Below, piece by piece: positions 6,587-14,266 of a stretch of DNA of 22,081 nucleotides (positions are counted from its first letter, which is position 1; every line of letters starts with the position of its first letter). The stretch comes from a virus. The notes beneath the pieces are model-generated. The model worked only from the letters and a program-made list of their open reading frames with translations, was not told the DNA's origin and searched no databases. Location of the stretch: the IMG/VR virus record IMGVR_UViG_3300005513_000216, positions 1 through 22,081 of that record, one strand, 5' to 3'. The position numbers and the translations under genes are program-made.

Positions 6587-8437
6587 CAGTGGACAACGGC
6601 CTGTCCGGATTGGGAGCGCCGGATCGTCGAGGGTCAGTCACTGCTGCCCTTCCAGCCGATGTTCCCGGAGGAAGCCAAGGCCGCGCTCGACATCTATCGG
6701 GACCTGGTGCTGGTCGATGTCGCCGGCAAGCCGACTATGGCGCAGGCCTGTCTTCCGTGGGTGTTCGATCTGCCACGGGCGCTGTTCGGATCATACGATC
6801 CGATCTCCGGCCGCCGCCTGATCCGCTACTACTTCGAGTTCGTCGCGAAGAAGAACGCCAAGTCCACCCGCGCCGCCGGGATCATGGTGACTGCGTTGAT
6901 CCGCAATTGGCGGGAGTCGGGCGAGTTTTACATCCTTGCGCCAACTAAGGAGGTCGCAGACAACTCCTACATCCCCGCAAAGGACATGGTGAATGCGGAC
7001 CCCGGTCTGAGGGCCATACTCAAGCCGAGCGCCGGCCGCGTGATCGAGCATCGGAACACCGGCGCGTTCCTGAAGGTGGTTGCGGCGGACAGCGAGACCG
7101 TCACCGGCAAGAAAACGATCGGGCTCCTGGTCGACGAGCTCTGGCTGCTCGGCTATCGCGCCGCGGCCGAGTCGATGCTCAACGAAATCGAGGGCGGGTT
7201 GGCATCGAGGCCGGAAGGCTTCGTGATCTACCTGTCAACCCAATCCAACAAGAAGCCCGCAGGTGTATTCGAGCAGAAGCTCACCCGGTTCAGGGACATC
7301 CGGGACGGAAAGTTGGCCGACCCGACCAGTCTGCCACTGCTCCATGAATTCCCCAGGCGTATGCTCGACAGCGGAGCGTACCGCGATCCGGCCAACTGGC
7401 ACATCCCGAACCCGAACCTGACCAAATCGGTCGACATCGAGTTCATCCGCCACAAGCTCGAGGAGGCGCAACGGTCCGGAAAGTCCTCGGTGCTCGACAT
7501 CGAGGCAAAGCATCTTAACGTCCAGATCGGCAACGGCGTGCGCGTCGACGGCTGGGCTGGCGCCGAGATCTGGGACCGCGGCCTCGAGATCAGCCTGACG
7601 CTCGACGCGCTGTTGGAGCGTTCCGAAGTCGTGACGATCGGCCTGGATGGCGGGGGCCTCGACGATCTGCTCGGCATCGGCGTGATCGGATGCGAGCGTG
7701 AGACAGGCCGCTGGCTCGGCTGGGCCTGCGGCCTGATATCGACCATCGGTGTGGTCAGGCGCAAGGCAAACGCAATCGACTATCTCGGCTTCAAGCGAGC
7801 CGGCGAGCTCCTGGTGTTCCGGTTCAACGCCGACGAAGAGGTGTGGGAGGATTCGGAGTCCGAACTGATCGAGCTTCTCGAAAACCCTCTACAGCCGTCG
7901 GACGAGCCGAACCCGCTACCGCCCGATATCAAGTTCGTGGTCCACCTGGTCAAGCGCATCCGCGACCTGGGGCTATTGGCGCAGGTCGGCGTCGATGCCG
8001 CCGGTATCGGCGCAATCGTCGATGCGCTCGCCGATATCGAAATCACGCAGGACAACGATACCCTCGACGCTGTACGCCAGGGTATCGCGCTGATGGGCGC
8101 GATCAAGACGCTCGAACGCAAGCTGGCCGACCGCACCTTCCGGCACGGCAGGAATACGCTGCTCGACTGGTGCATCTCGAATTTGAAGGTCGTGCAGACA
8201 CCGACCGCGATGCACGTGGCGCGCGACGAAGCGGGCTATGGCAAAGTCGATCCTGCGATGGCGCTGTTCAACGCGGCGCATCTGATGTCGCTCAACCCGC
8301 AGCCGGTCAGCAATTCCGGGTGGAACACCGACGACCTCGATGCGCTGATGGCAAAGATCGATGCTGCGGCCGAAGCGATGACCATGGGAGATGAGGGTGG
8401 CAGGCAGATGGTTCATGGCGTCGGCCGGCCTGGGTAG
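6575..8437 (+). CDS. Phage terminase large subunit (HK97 type)
   Basis: The packaging motor ATPase and nuclease. Counting from the ATG at 6659, the Walker A-like motif is AKKNAKST (63-70), Walker B is LLVDE (156-160), and the coupling motif YLSTQSN is at 191-197. The RNase H-like nuclease acids are Asp330 in IGLDGGG, Asp446 in VGVDAAG and Asp531 in KVDPAMALFNAA. Family members begin with a stretch like LTLPQWTTACPDWERRI, and exactly this is encoded upstream of 6659. However, no ATG, GTG or TTG occurs between the in-frame stop at 6563 and 6659. The likely initiator is CTG at 6575, which overlaps the small subunit stop as CTGA, the same geometry as the common ATGA overlap. The conservative reading is 6659-8437 (592 aa), which would lose conserved N-terminal residues. 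All catalytic motifs are intact. Confidence 0.92.
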   Translation: MTLPQWTTACPDWERRIVEGQSLLPFQPMFPEEAKAALDIYRDLVLVDVAGKPTMAQACLPWVFDLPRALFGSYDPISGRRLIRYYFEFVAKKNAKSTRAAGIMVTALIRNWRESGEFYILAPTKEVADNSYIPAKDMVNADPGLRAILKPSAGRVIEHRNTGAFLKVVAADSETVTGKKTIGLLVDELWLLGYRAAAESMLNEIEGGLASRPEGFVIYLSTQSNKKPAGVFEQKLTRFRDIRDGKLADPTSLPLLHEFPRRMLDSGAYRDPANWHIPNPNLTKSVDIEFIRHKLEEAQRSGKSSVLDIEAKHLNVQIGNGVRVDGWAGAEIWDRGLEISLTLDALLERSEVVTIGLDGGGLDDLLGIGVIGCERETGRWLGWACGLISTIGVVRRKANAIDYLGFKRAGELLVFRFNADEEVWEDSESELIELLENPLQPSDEPNPLPPDIKFVVHLVKRIRDLGLLAQVGVDAAGIGAIVDALADIEITQDNDTLDAVRQGIALMGAIKTLERKLADRTFRHGRNTLLDWCISNLKVVQTPTAMHVARDEAGYGKVDPAMALFNAAHLMSLNPQPVSNSGWNTDDLDALMAKIDAAAEAMTMGDEGGRQMVHGVGRPG

Positions 8438-8621
8438 GGCGCTACGCGCGAGCGCGCGGGCCGTTCCGCATCTCGTAGTGGACGCTGCGGGCTTCGTTGG
8501 CGCAGGCAGCATCGCCTATGGTGCCTGGCTGATCTATGTGCCGGCTGGCTTTCTGGTCGGCGGCGCGCTGCTGATGGCGCTGTCGATCCTGTTCGGACGT
8601 CGCCTTGAGGCGCGCGAATGA
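8391..8621 (+). CDS. Small membrane protein between terminase and portal
   Basis: A 76-aa protein with two hydrophobic segments, about 28-48 (DAAGFVGAGSIAYGAWLIY) and 50-68 (PAGFLVGGALLMALSILFG), and a charged C-terminus. It overlaps the 3' end of the large terminase gene by 47 bp and its stop overlaps the portal start (GAATGAG), so it is translationally locked into the operon. An alternative ATG at 8415 gives a 68-aa product. Short membrane proteins in this position are common in related rhizobial prophages (recalled), but their function is not known to me. Confidence 0.75.
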   Translation: MRVAGRWFMASAGLGRALRASARAVPHLVVDAAGFVGAGSIAYGAWLIYVPAGFLVGGALLMALSILFGRRLEARE

Positions 8622-10345
8622 GCCTGTTCGGTTCGCTGGCCCGCGAGGTCAAGACCGCCAACGGTCTGACCTGGGGCGAGATCAACGATCTCTGGTCCGG
8701 CCTGTTCGGCGGCCATCAGTCACGCTCCGGCCCCGCGGTCAACTGGAAGACCGCACTTCAGACCACGACTTTTCTCGCCTGCGTGCGGCGCATCGCCGAG
8801 GCGGTCTCGACCGTCCCCACAAAGGTGTACCAGAAGCCACGCGGCGCCCAGCGCCAGGAGGCCTACGAACACCCGCTCTACGAGTTGCTCGGTGATGAGC
8901 CGAACGAGTGGCAGGATCCGCTGCAGTTCAAGGAGACGCTTGCGGTCCACTGCGCGGTCACCAACAATGCGTACGCCTTCAAGAACATCGTGCGGGGCAA
9001 GCTCGTCGAGCTGATCCCGATCATCCCCACCCACGTGCAGCCGAAATGGACGCCGGAGCGCACGCCATATTATCTGGTCACGGCCCCCGATGGTTCGCAG
9101 TCGACGTTGACGCCGAACGAGATCCTGCACATCCGCGGGCTTTCATGGGACGGGCTGACCGGCCTCGACGCGGTGAAGCTGTTGCAGGAGCCGCTCGGCC
9201 TCGCGCTCGCGACCGAGCAGACCCACGCGATGCTGCATGCTCATGGTGCGCGTCCGAGTGGCATCATCTCCGTCAATAAGGGCCTGGACGAGAAGGAACT
9301 CATCCGTCTCGCAGCCTGGGTCAAGAAGCACTACGGTGGCCTCGACAATGTCAGCCGCGTGATGATCCTGGACAATGATGCCAAGTTCACACCCTTCGAT
9401 ATGAAGGGCGTGGACATGCAGCATATCCAACTGCGCAACCTCGAGGCCGAACGCATCTGTCACGGCATGGGCGTGCTGCCGATCGTCATTGGCTATCCGG
9501 CCGAGATGGCGGCCCGGGCCGCGGCCGAGACGCTGATCGCGATGCACCTGGTGCATACCATCAGGCCCTGGCATCGCCGCTTCGAGGCCGCTTTCGACCG
9601 CCAGTGCCTGACCCGCGCTGAGCGGGCCCAAGGCTACTACACCAAGTTCATCGATGGCGAGTTCCTGCGCGCCACGGCCAAGGACCGCGCCGAATACAAC
9701 AAGGTCGCGCTTGGCGGCGCCGGCAATCCCGGCTGGGCCTCCATCAACGACGTCCGCGATTGGGACGACATGGATGAATATCCCGGCGGCAACCACATCT
9801 ACGCGCCGGTGAATGTCGGCCCGATTGGGCCGGACGGCGTTCCGATCATGCCAAACCAGGAACAAGGAGCCAGCGCGATGATCGCCGCAAAAAAATGCAG
9901 CGCGCGCCGGTACCTGTCGGATCCTTGCCCCCATGTGGCGGTGGATGCTGTCGTTCGGCTACGATCTCACCCTCTATGGTTGCAGAGTTGGAGTGAGCCG
10001 GCTAATGTTTGGCAAACATTGTGGGAGCAAACAGTGGCTCGCTCGATTTTTATAATCTTTGCCATTGGTCTCGCCTCCGGTTCTGTGCAGGCGCAACAAG
10101 CATCGTCCGAGCCAAGTCCTGCCGCGTCAACGCACTCGGCGACCACCGCTTCGTCTGGCCCCCCAAACCCTGGCCTCTGCGATCAACTCCGGAGTAAGGC
10201 GCGGGCCGGCCAGAAGTTGTCCGAAGAAGAGCAATCACAACTCGTCAGTCAATGTATCGGCGGGGGCGGAGGAGGTGGTGATGGCTGCGGGAAACATGGC
10301 CTTATGAAAGGCTATGTAACAGTTGCTCCCGAAGATTGCTATTAG
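8618..10345 (+). CDS. HK97-family portal protein, fused in frame to cargo at its 3' end
   Basis: Residues 1 to about 420 form a complete HK97-type portal, the dodecameric ring at the head vertex through which DNA passes. Recognisable segments are the N-terminal TTTFLACVRRIAEAVSTVPT, the conserved ILHIRGLSWDGLTGLDAVK, a central PSGIISV region, and the C-terminal GNPGWASINDVRDWDDMDEY and APVNVGPIGPDG. The HK97 portal is about 424 aa, so the body is full length. From about 9880 on, the sequence stops looking like portal (Cys/Arg-rich, no family resemblance). It then runs in frame into an independent secreted-protein gene with its own start at 10034. The 575-aa frame is therefore a chimera created where cargo was inserted at the 3' end of the portal gene. 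The native stop has been lost. Confidence 0.9.
   Translation: MSLFGSLAREVKTANGLTWGEINDLWSGLFGGHQSRSGPAVNWKTALQTTTFLACVRRIAEAVSTVPTKVYQKPRGAQRQEAYEHPLYELLGDEPNEWQDPLQFKETLAVHCAVTNNAYAFKNIVRGKLVELIPIIPTHVQPKWTPERTPYYLVTAPDGSQSTLTPNEILHIRGLSWDGLTGLDAVKLLQEPLGLALATEQTHAMLHAHGARPSGIISVNKGLDEKELIRLAAWVKKHYGGLDNVSRVMILDNDAKFTPFDMKGVDMQHIQLRNLEAERICHGMGVLPIVIGYPAEMAARAAAETLIAMHLVHTIRPWHRRFEAAFDRQCLTRAERAQGYYTKFIDGEFLRATAKDRAEYNKVALGGAGNPGWASINDVRDWDDMDEYPGGNHIYAPVNVGPIGPDGVPIMPNQEQGASAMIAAKKCSARRYLSDPCPHVAVDAVVRLRSHPLWLQSWSEPANVWQTLWEQTVARSIFIIFAIGLASGSVQAQQASSEPSPAASTHSATTASSGPPNPGLCDQLRSKARAGQKLSEEEQSQLVSQCIGGGGGGGDGCGKHGLMKGYVTVAPEDCY
10004..10020. promoter_or_regulatory. Operator-like palindrome before the secreted protein gene
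   Basis: AATGTTT (10004-10010), GGC, AAACATT (10014-10020) is a perfect 17-bp dyad ending 2 nt before the ribosome binding site GGGAG (10023-10027) of the gene at 10034. The position suits a repressor site or an RNA hairpin controlling translation. No regulator family is recognised. Confidence 0.4.
10034..10345 (+). CDS. Small secreted Gly-rich, four-cysteine protein (cargo)
   Basis: A 103-aa product from GTG 10034 with an excellent ribosome binding site (GGGAG, 6 nt spacing). This is why it is treated as its own gene although its frame is continuous with the portal. Residues 1-20 are a signal peptide (ARSIFIIFAIGLASGSVQA, cleavage before QQ). A Ser/Thr/Ala/Pro-rich linker (21-48) follows, then a short helix, a run of seven glycines (76-82) and four cysteines (49, 74, 85, 102) that could form two disulfides. 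It resembles no phage structural protein. It begins an AT-richer island with the next gene. Function unknown; the exported, disulfide-type layout suggests a cell-envelope or secreted role. Confidence 0.6.
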   Translation: MARSIFIIFAIGLASGSVQAQQASSEPSPAASTHSATTASSGPPNPGLCDQLRSKARAGQKLSEEEQSQLVSQCIGGGGGGGDGCGKHGLMKGYVTVAPEDCY

Positions 10346-10381
10346 CGGGGACGTTGCAATGCTTGAGATGAGCGACGTCAA

Positions 10382-10924
10382 ATGATTAGTTGGCAAGATA
10401 TCGTAAGTGTTCTCATTTTTGCTGGGTTTCTTCTCCTCTTTTCTACAGCAGTCTTCTTGGTTAGTTATCTCGCTTTCCGGCTTCTGTCTAAGTTGAACAG
10501 AGTTCGGGGTGCGGGGCACGTGCTCAGTGGACTATGGGGAGGCTTTCCTCTCGGTTTTACGGGCATGGCAGCTGGTTTCCTCACTGGTTCGAGCCGAGTG
10601 CCTGCAGTTGCCGCTGTTGTTCCGGCCATTCTCACGTTCGTGGGTTTGACTGTCGTTTATTTGATGGGGAAAGGGAAACTACGAGCATTGCTTGCTGGCA
10701 TGATCGTTTTGCTTTTTTCGATCAATCTCTTGTTGGGAACGCTGCTGGGCACTGTGTCGCGTGACCGGCAAGAACAACTCGAGACAAGCGTAGCGGTATC
10801 AGAAGCGCGAGCCGAAAAGGAGCTTGCCATCCGCAAGTACAGGAGCGCTTTGGGTTTGCCAGCGGTCCCGCCAAAGGCAGGTACACCAGGAGCAGACCCA
10901 GAAAAGCCTTCGCCGTTAAATTAG
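10382..10924 (+). CDS. Four-helix integral membrane protein (cargo)
   Basis: A 180-aa protein with four hydrophobic segments, about 8-33, 48-69, 73-95 and 100-124. A charged helical tail (about 126-155, possibly coiled coil) and a Pro/Ala-rich C-terminus follow. No family is recognised. Base composition is clearly more AT-rich than the flanking phage genes, as for the secreted gene 36 bp upstream, so the two probably arrived together. The start ATG overlaps the stop of a minimal upstream reading frame (MLEMSDVK, 10358-10384) as ATGA, which may couple their translation. It sits between portal and protease, where phages carry no membrane protein by default, so it is called cargo. An exclusion, immunity or export role is possible but unsupported. 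Confidence 0.65.
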   Translation: MISWQDIVSVLIFAGFLLLFSTAVFLVSYLAFRLLSKLNRVRGAGHVLSGLWGGFPLGFTGMAAGFLTGSSRVPAVAAVVPAILTFVGLTVVYLMGKGKLRALLAGMIVLLFSINLLLGTLLGTVSRDRQEQLETSVAVSEARAEKELAIRKYRSALGLPAVPPKAGTPGADPEKPSPLN

Positions 10925-10999
10925 CTGGACGGAGCGTACCGCAACTCATTTGAGAGTGGTCGACGTCCGTACTTGCGGCCGTCAGGAAAGATCGATTCT

Positions 11000-11752
11000 A
11001 TGTCCAATCTGAATTCTATGGCGCGGCTCGAGCAGATTTTCGAGCAGAAGTCGACTGCCGGACTGCCCGCTCGCAAGAGCGCGCGCTTCGAGTTCAAGTT
11101 CACCGACGAGGCAACCGCCCCTGGGACATTCGAAGGCTATGGCTCCGTCTTCAACACCGAGGACGACGGCGGCGACTTGATCCTCCCCGGCGCCTTCTCC
11201 GGCGTGCTGGCGCGCCATCAGGCGAACGCGACGATGCCGAAGATGCTGTTCAACCATGGCAGCATGGGAGGCTTCTTCGGCTCTGACCCGATGGCTGATC
11301 TGCCGATCGGTGCCTGGAGCACCATGAGCGAGGATACCCATGGGCTGCAGTGTAAGGGCCGGCTGATCAATCTCGACACGGAGAGCGGCAAGCGCATCTA
11401 CGGCGCCATGAAGGAAAACACGCTCGACGGTCTCTCGATCGGCTATCGGGTGGGCGAATTCACCCGCGGCACCAAGCCGAACGAACCGCGGCGTACCATC
11501 AAGTCGATCAAGGACCTGCCGGAGGTCTCGCTGGTCACATTTCCGATGAACGATCTGGCTCGCACTGGCGCGGTCAAAGCGGCGGACATCCGCACCATTC
11601 GGGACTTCGAGGCCTTCCTGCGTGAGGTCGGCGGCTTCTCGCATGCGGCGGCGAAGTCGATTGCGAAGCGAGGGTTCCAGGCTGCCGAGAGTCAGTCGTT
11701 TGGGCTGCAACAACTATCTGCGTCGTTGCGCGATCTTCGTCGAGCGATTTAG
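11000..11752 (+). CDS. HK97-type prohead protease
   Basis: A 250-aa product from ATG 11000 (the frame is open from a TTG at 10973). It has the family's fold markers: FEGYGSVFNTEDDGGDLILP, the catalytic His86 in MLFNHG, Ser146 in LDGLSIGYR and the LPEVSLVTFPMN segment at 173-184. The role is to mature the capsid by cleaving scaffold-like delta domains. In intact phages it is followed directly by the major capsid gene. Here the capsid gene is absent and a convergent hydrolase gene begins 143 bp later. The last 20 residues (after QAAESQ) look unlike family C-termini, so the deletion endpoint may lie at about 11,700. The catalytic residues are intact, but the substrate gene is missing from this locus. 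Confidence 0.88.
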   Translation: MSNLNSMARLEQIFEQKSTAGLPARKSARFEFKFTDEATAPGTFEGYGSVFNTEDDGGDLILPGAFSGVLARHQANATMPKMLFNHGSMGGFFGSDPMADLPIGAWSTMSEDTHGLQCKGRLINLDTESGKRIYGAMKENTLDGLSIGYRVGEFTRGTKPNEPRRTIKSIKDLPEVSLVTFPMNDLARTGAVKAADIRTIRDFEAFLREVGGFSHAAAKSIAKRGFQAAESQSFGLQQLSASLRDLRRAI

Positions 11753-11894
11753 TTCGATCGGAACTCATGCGACTATCTACAGCCAAGAGGGTTGTGCCTT
11801 TTCGGTTTCCTCGCAGGACGTGTCCGGCGTCGCCGAGAGGCCTCTTGAGGTGCCCCGGCTGATGAGTAGTAAACGATCTAAGTTCTTTAATTAT

Positions 11895-13088
11895 TCAAGC
11901 GGGCTTGGTGTTGCGGAGCGCTTGGTCGCAGGCATCCCGATAGAGCTTGTCATTGATGCTTGAAAAGCGCTGCATTTTTGGAGGGACGTTCTTCGGTGCG
12001 TATTGTTGCCATTTCGACCGTATCCAAATCTGCTTTCCATATAGACAGTCAAAAATTGGATGTAATTTCTCACCTACAGTAGGAAGTTGGCCTGGCCTCG
12101 GGTCGCAACCCACCTCGCGGCTTGCTTTGGACAGCAGCTTTCTTTTCCGGTCGGACCGTTCGTTCGATATGGCGGCTGACACGTTACTCCCCAGCTGATC
12201 CTTGCATCGATCGATATATCCGTCATCCCAGATGGTTTCTTTGCAATAGTATCTGGTTCGCTCGATCATGGTGAGGAGTGAAACATCGCTTAGGAATGCC
12301 CTATCGGAATTGCCGCCCACGTCTGCGTGAACACCCGGCATCCAGATCTGTTCGATCGCCTTGGGTTGGCTTCGCTGCGCTTCCCCCAATAGTACAGGGC
12401 GGAAAGAAGGGCTGCGGTCGTCATCGATTGATAAGATGCTCACGACGGAATCGACAACGTCGTCTAGCGGCATCGGTTGCTGGAGGCGGACGGTTGAGAA
12501 GCGAGTTCGCGTATCCCAATCGTTCCCTGGAACTGGATCGAATAGGCCCAAGAACCTTATTTTTGGTCGTCTTACCTTTCGCTCGATGTGAGCGGCCCAG
12601 ATACCCCTCATCTCTGCTTCGGTAAATGCCTTGCGACCGTGGTGCCCCAGGTAGTAGTCCCAGACAGCATGCAAGTTGTCCAAGTCGTCAGGCCAAAGCA
12701 GTCCAACGCGAGAGACTATATCTACAAGTGCAAGTGCTGCAGCAGCACCGCGCGAGTATCCGAAGATTTGGATTTCGTCGTCCTCGATGAAGTTGGAGGC
12801 AAGATTGACGTACGCCTCCCTTACGATTTCGTCCATGCCGCGGGCAGTGACGGCAGACATCCAATCGCTCCGTGTGCCGACACCAGGTATGTAAAAGACG
12901 ATCTGATTGCCCGCAAAGTGCAACGCTAAGTTCAAGCGGAAGATATTGGTGGCGTCCGACCACCGGCCGTAGGCCGCCGAATTGGCCGTCCCGTCGAAAA
13001 ATAACTGAATTCGCTTTAGTGGACTTGATGTCACAGCTGGTGACATCGCTTCTTCGTTCTGTCCAGATTCGTTCACACCAGCAGTCAT
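11895..13088 (-). CDS. DUF2235 / Tle1-like alpha/beta hydrolase (cargo)
   Basis: A 397-aa protein of the DUF2235 family, which includes type VI secretion phospholipase effectors (Tle1). Landmarks are QLFFDGTANS near the start (Asp32-Gly33-Thr34), nucleophile Ser112 in the lipase motif G-Y-S-R-G (110-114), Asp184 in FLGLFDPVPG, and MPGVHADVGGN with His254 and the family's H-x-D-V-G-G. The catalytic triad is thus likely Ser112-Asp184-His254. There is no signal peptide or membrane segment. The start is firm: GGGAGG lies 6 nt upstream and a promoter-like pair sits 25-55 bp upstream. It is transcribed against the phage operon and occupies the place of the deleted capsid genes. Phospholipase activity is family knowledge, not shown here. 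No VgrG, PAAR or immunity gene is adjacent. An effector, an anti-phage factor or a housekeeping lipase are all possible. Confidence 0.85.
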   Translation of the reverse strand: MTAGVNESGQNEEAMSPAVTSSPLKRIQLFFDGTANSAAYGRWSDATNIFRLNLALHFAGNQIVFYIPGVGTRSDWMSAVTARGMDEIVREAYVNLASNFIEDDEIQIFGYSRGAAAALALVDIVSRVGLLWPDDLDNLHAVWDYYLGHHGRKAFTEAEMRGIWAAHIERKVRRPKIRFLGLFDPVPGNDWDTRTRFSTVRLQQPMPLDDVVDSVVSILSIDDDRSPSFRPVLLGEAQRSQPKAIEQIWMPGVHADVGGNSDRAFLSDVSLLTMIERTRYYCKETIWDDGYIDRCKDQLGSNVSAAISNERSDRKRKLLSKASREVGCDPRPGQLPTVGEKLHPIFDCLYGKQIWIRSKWQQYAPKNVPPKMQRFSSINDKLYRDACDQALRNTKPA

Positions 13089-13113
13089 GCGAACCTCCCA
13101 GCAGTGTTCGCAA

Positions 13114-13142
13114 ATCCTATGTCACCTGCTGAGCAATGTCAG
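13114..13142 (-). promoter_or_regulatory. Predicted promoter of the DUF2235 gene
   Basis: Read on minus: CTGACA (13137-13142), 17-nt spacer, TAGGAT (13114-13119), followed by a ribosome binding site and the ATG at 13088. The match to the sigma-70 consensus is 5/6 and 4/6 with ideal spacing. It implies the cargo gene is expressed independently of the phage operon. Confidence 0.45.
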
Positions 13143-13750
13143 CGAAAAAGCGGGTGAGGAAGCGAAGTGCAAGTCGGAGAGTAGGTCAACGCGACCGGAC
13201 CCTCGAGATGAGGCCGGCGCGACAACGTCTGTATCTCGGAAAGACCGCGTCCATCACCCCGACCCGCGCATCGGGGGCGACTGACCAGGCGGCGCCGACC
13301 TATGGCGTGCTCAACACCTCGTCGAACGTCCGCCGTGTCGGCTTCAACGGATCGACGATCACAGGCCCGAACTACATCCTGGCCGCGTCCTTCAACATCA
13401 ACAACAATCTGCGCGCCCAGAAGGCGGTCGGCAATATCGGCGCCGTCGGCATCGGCAATGGCGAGTTCACGGTGACCGGGCAGCTGCAGACTTATTTCGG
13501 CGATGCCTCGGTCTACAATCAGATCCTGAACAACACGCTGACCTCCTTCGACATGCGGCTTGGCCGCGCCGACGGCAATCGCGAAACGATGCTGTTCGAT
13601 TTTCCTTCGATCAAGCTGTCATCCGGCGCTCCCGCCGTGCCCGGCAAGAACCAAGACGTCACCATCCAGGCCGGCTTCCAGGCCTTCATGCACGCGACGC
13701 TGGGCTACACCATGAGCGTCAGCCGCTTCTGGTATCTGCCGACATCATAG
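13136..13750 (+). CDS. Phage tail tube protein, 5'-truncated
   Basis: From about 13,210 to the stop the frame encodes the C-terminal part of a siphophage tail tube (major tail) protein. Recognisable parts are YILAASFNINNNLRAQKAVG, the GEFTVTGQLQTYFGD strand pair, MRLGRADGNRETMLFDFPSI and the closing VSRFWYLP. Tail tube proteins of this type are usually around 300 aa; about 180 residues remain. The first 24 codons of the open frame (a basic MSAKKRVRKRSASRR stretch) overlap the promoter of the divergent DUF2235 gene and are probably not phage sequence. An in-frame ATG at 13208 is a possible later start. The gene is therefore most likely a non-functional remnant marking the right end of the head-module deletion. 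The protein, if made, could not build a full tube domain. Confidence 0.75.
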   Translation: MSAKKRVRKRSASRRVGQRDRTLEMRPARQRLYLGKTASITPTRASGATDQAAPTYGVLNTSSNVRRVGFNGSTITGPNYILAASFNINNNLRAQKAVGNIGAVGIGNGEFTVTGQLQTYFGDASVYNQILNNTLTSFDMRLGRADGNRETMLFDFPSIKLSSGAPAVPGKNQDVTIQAGFQAFMHATLGYTMSVSRFWYLPTS

Positions 13751-13781
13751 GGGGCGGGCGTTCCCGGCGAGGGCCTGGCGA

Positions 13782-13955
13782 TCAACTCAACGATGCGGTT
13801 TGCTTGATCTGTCGCAATGCGACTTGCTCTTCCCAGAGCCGCAACTCTATGAAATTTCGCTCAATATCCGTGAGATAGGTCTTCAGCAATCGTTCGTAGC
13901 GGTTGATGTTATTCCGGTGAGTTTGGCAACGTTGGCAGCACTCTACAAATATCAT
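13782..13955 (-). CDS. 57-aa Cys-containing helical protein (cargo)
   Basis: A short minus-strand ORF too small for default gene lists. The N-terminus has MIFVECCQRCQTHRNNINRY with a CCxxC cluster (Cys6, 7, 10). A long charged amphipathic helix (about 15-50, with ERLLKTYLTDIERNFIEL) follows, and a short tail ends SLS. The consistent amphipathic pattern, low frequency of rare codons and an AGG just before the ATG support a real gene. I associate similar short proteins with Bradyrhizobium genomes (recalled, not verified). It interrupts the phage operon between tail tube and tail chaperone and points the opposite way. Function unknown; the cysteines could bind a metal. Confidence 0.55.
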   Translation of the reverse strand: MIFVECCQRCQTHRNNINRYERLLKTYLTDIERNFIELRLWEEQVALRQIKQTASLS

Positions 13956-14266
13956 CCTGGTCGACCCTGTTATTCGTCCATTCGCACCACTGGCTTCCAG
14001 TTTCTCTGAAGGCGTTCGCCGAAATGACTGGCAAACTAACCTTCAGTTGTACGTGTTAATACGGGGACTAATTACTTTGTCTGCCAGGAATCAAACATAG
14101 CGCAGCTGAAAAACAGGGTAAAAATGTGAAACTGTTGCGTCAGGATGGCGCAGGTTCGTTTGCTGCGTCGCATCGCGTGGCGCGAATGCGAAAGTGAAAA
14201 TGTCGAAGCTGAAACCGAAAATCTCCTCGGCTTCTTCAGCCGATGTCCATTGCATGAGGTTCCCAA
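13956..14266. other. AT-richer spacer between cargo ORF and tail chaperone
   Basis: About 310 bp more AT-rich than the phage genes around it. The only frame of note is a 54-codon minus-strand ORF, 14091-14255, beginning MQWTSAEEAEEIFGFSFDIF. It has no clear ribosome binding site and may be fortuitous. No phage gene is recognised, although the native spacer between tail tube and chaperone is usually short, so this is part of the inserted DNA. Confidence 0.4.

Noticed and set aside
14091-14255. 54-codon minus-strand ORF (MQWTSAEEAEE...)
   Set aside because: No ribosome binding site and no neighbour support; noted only within the gap entry.
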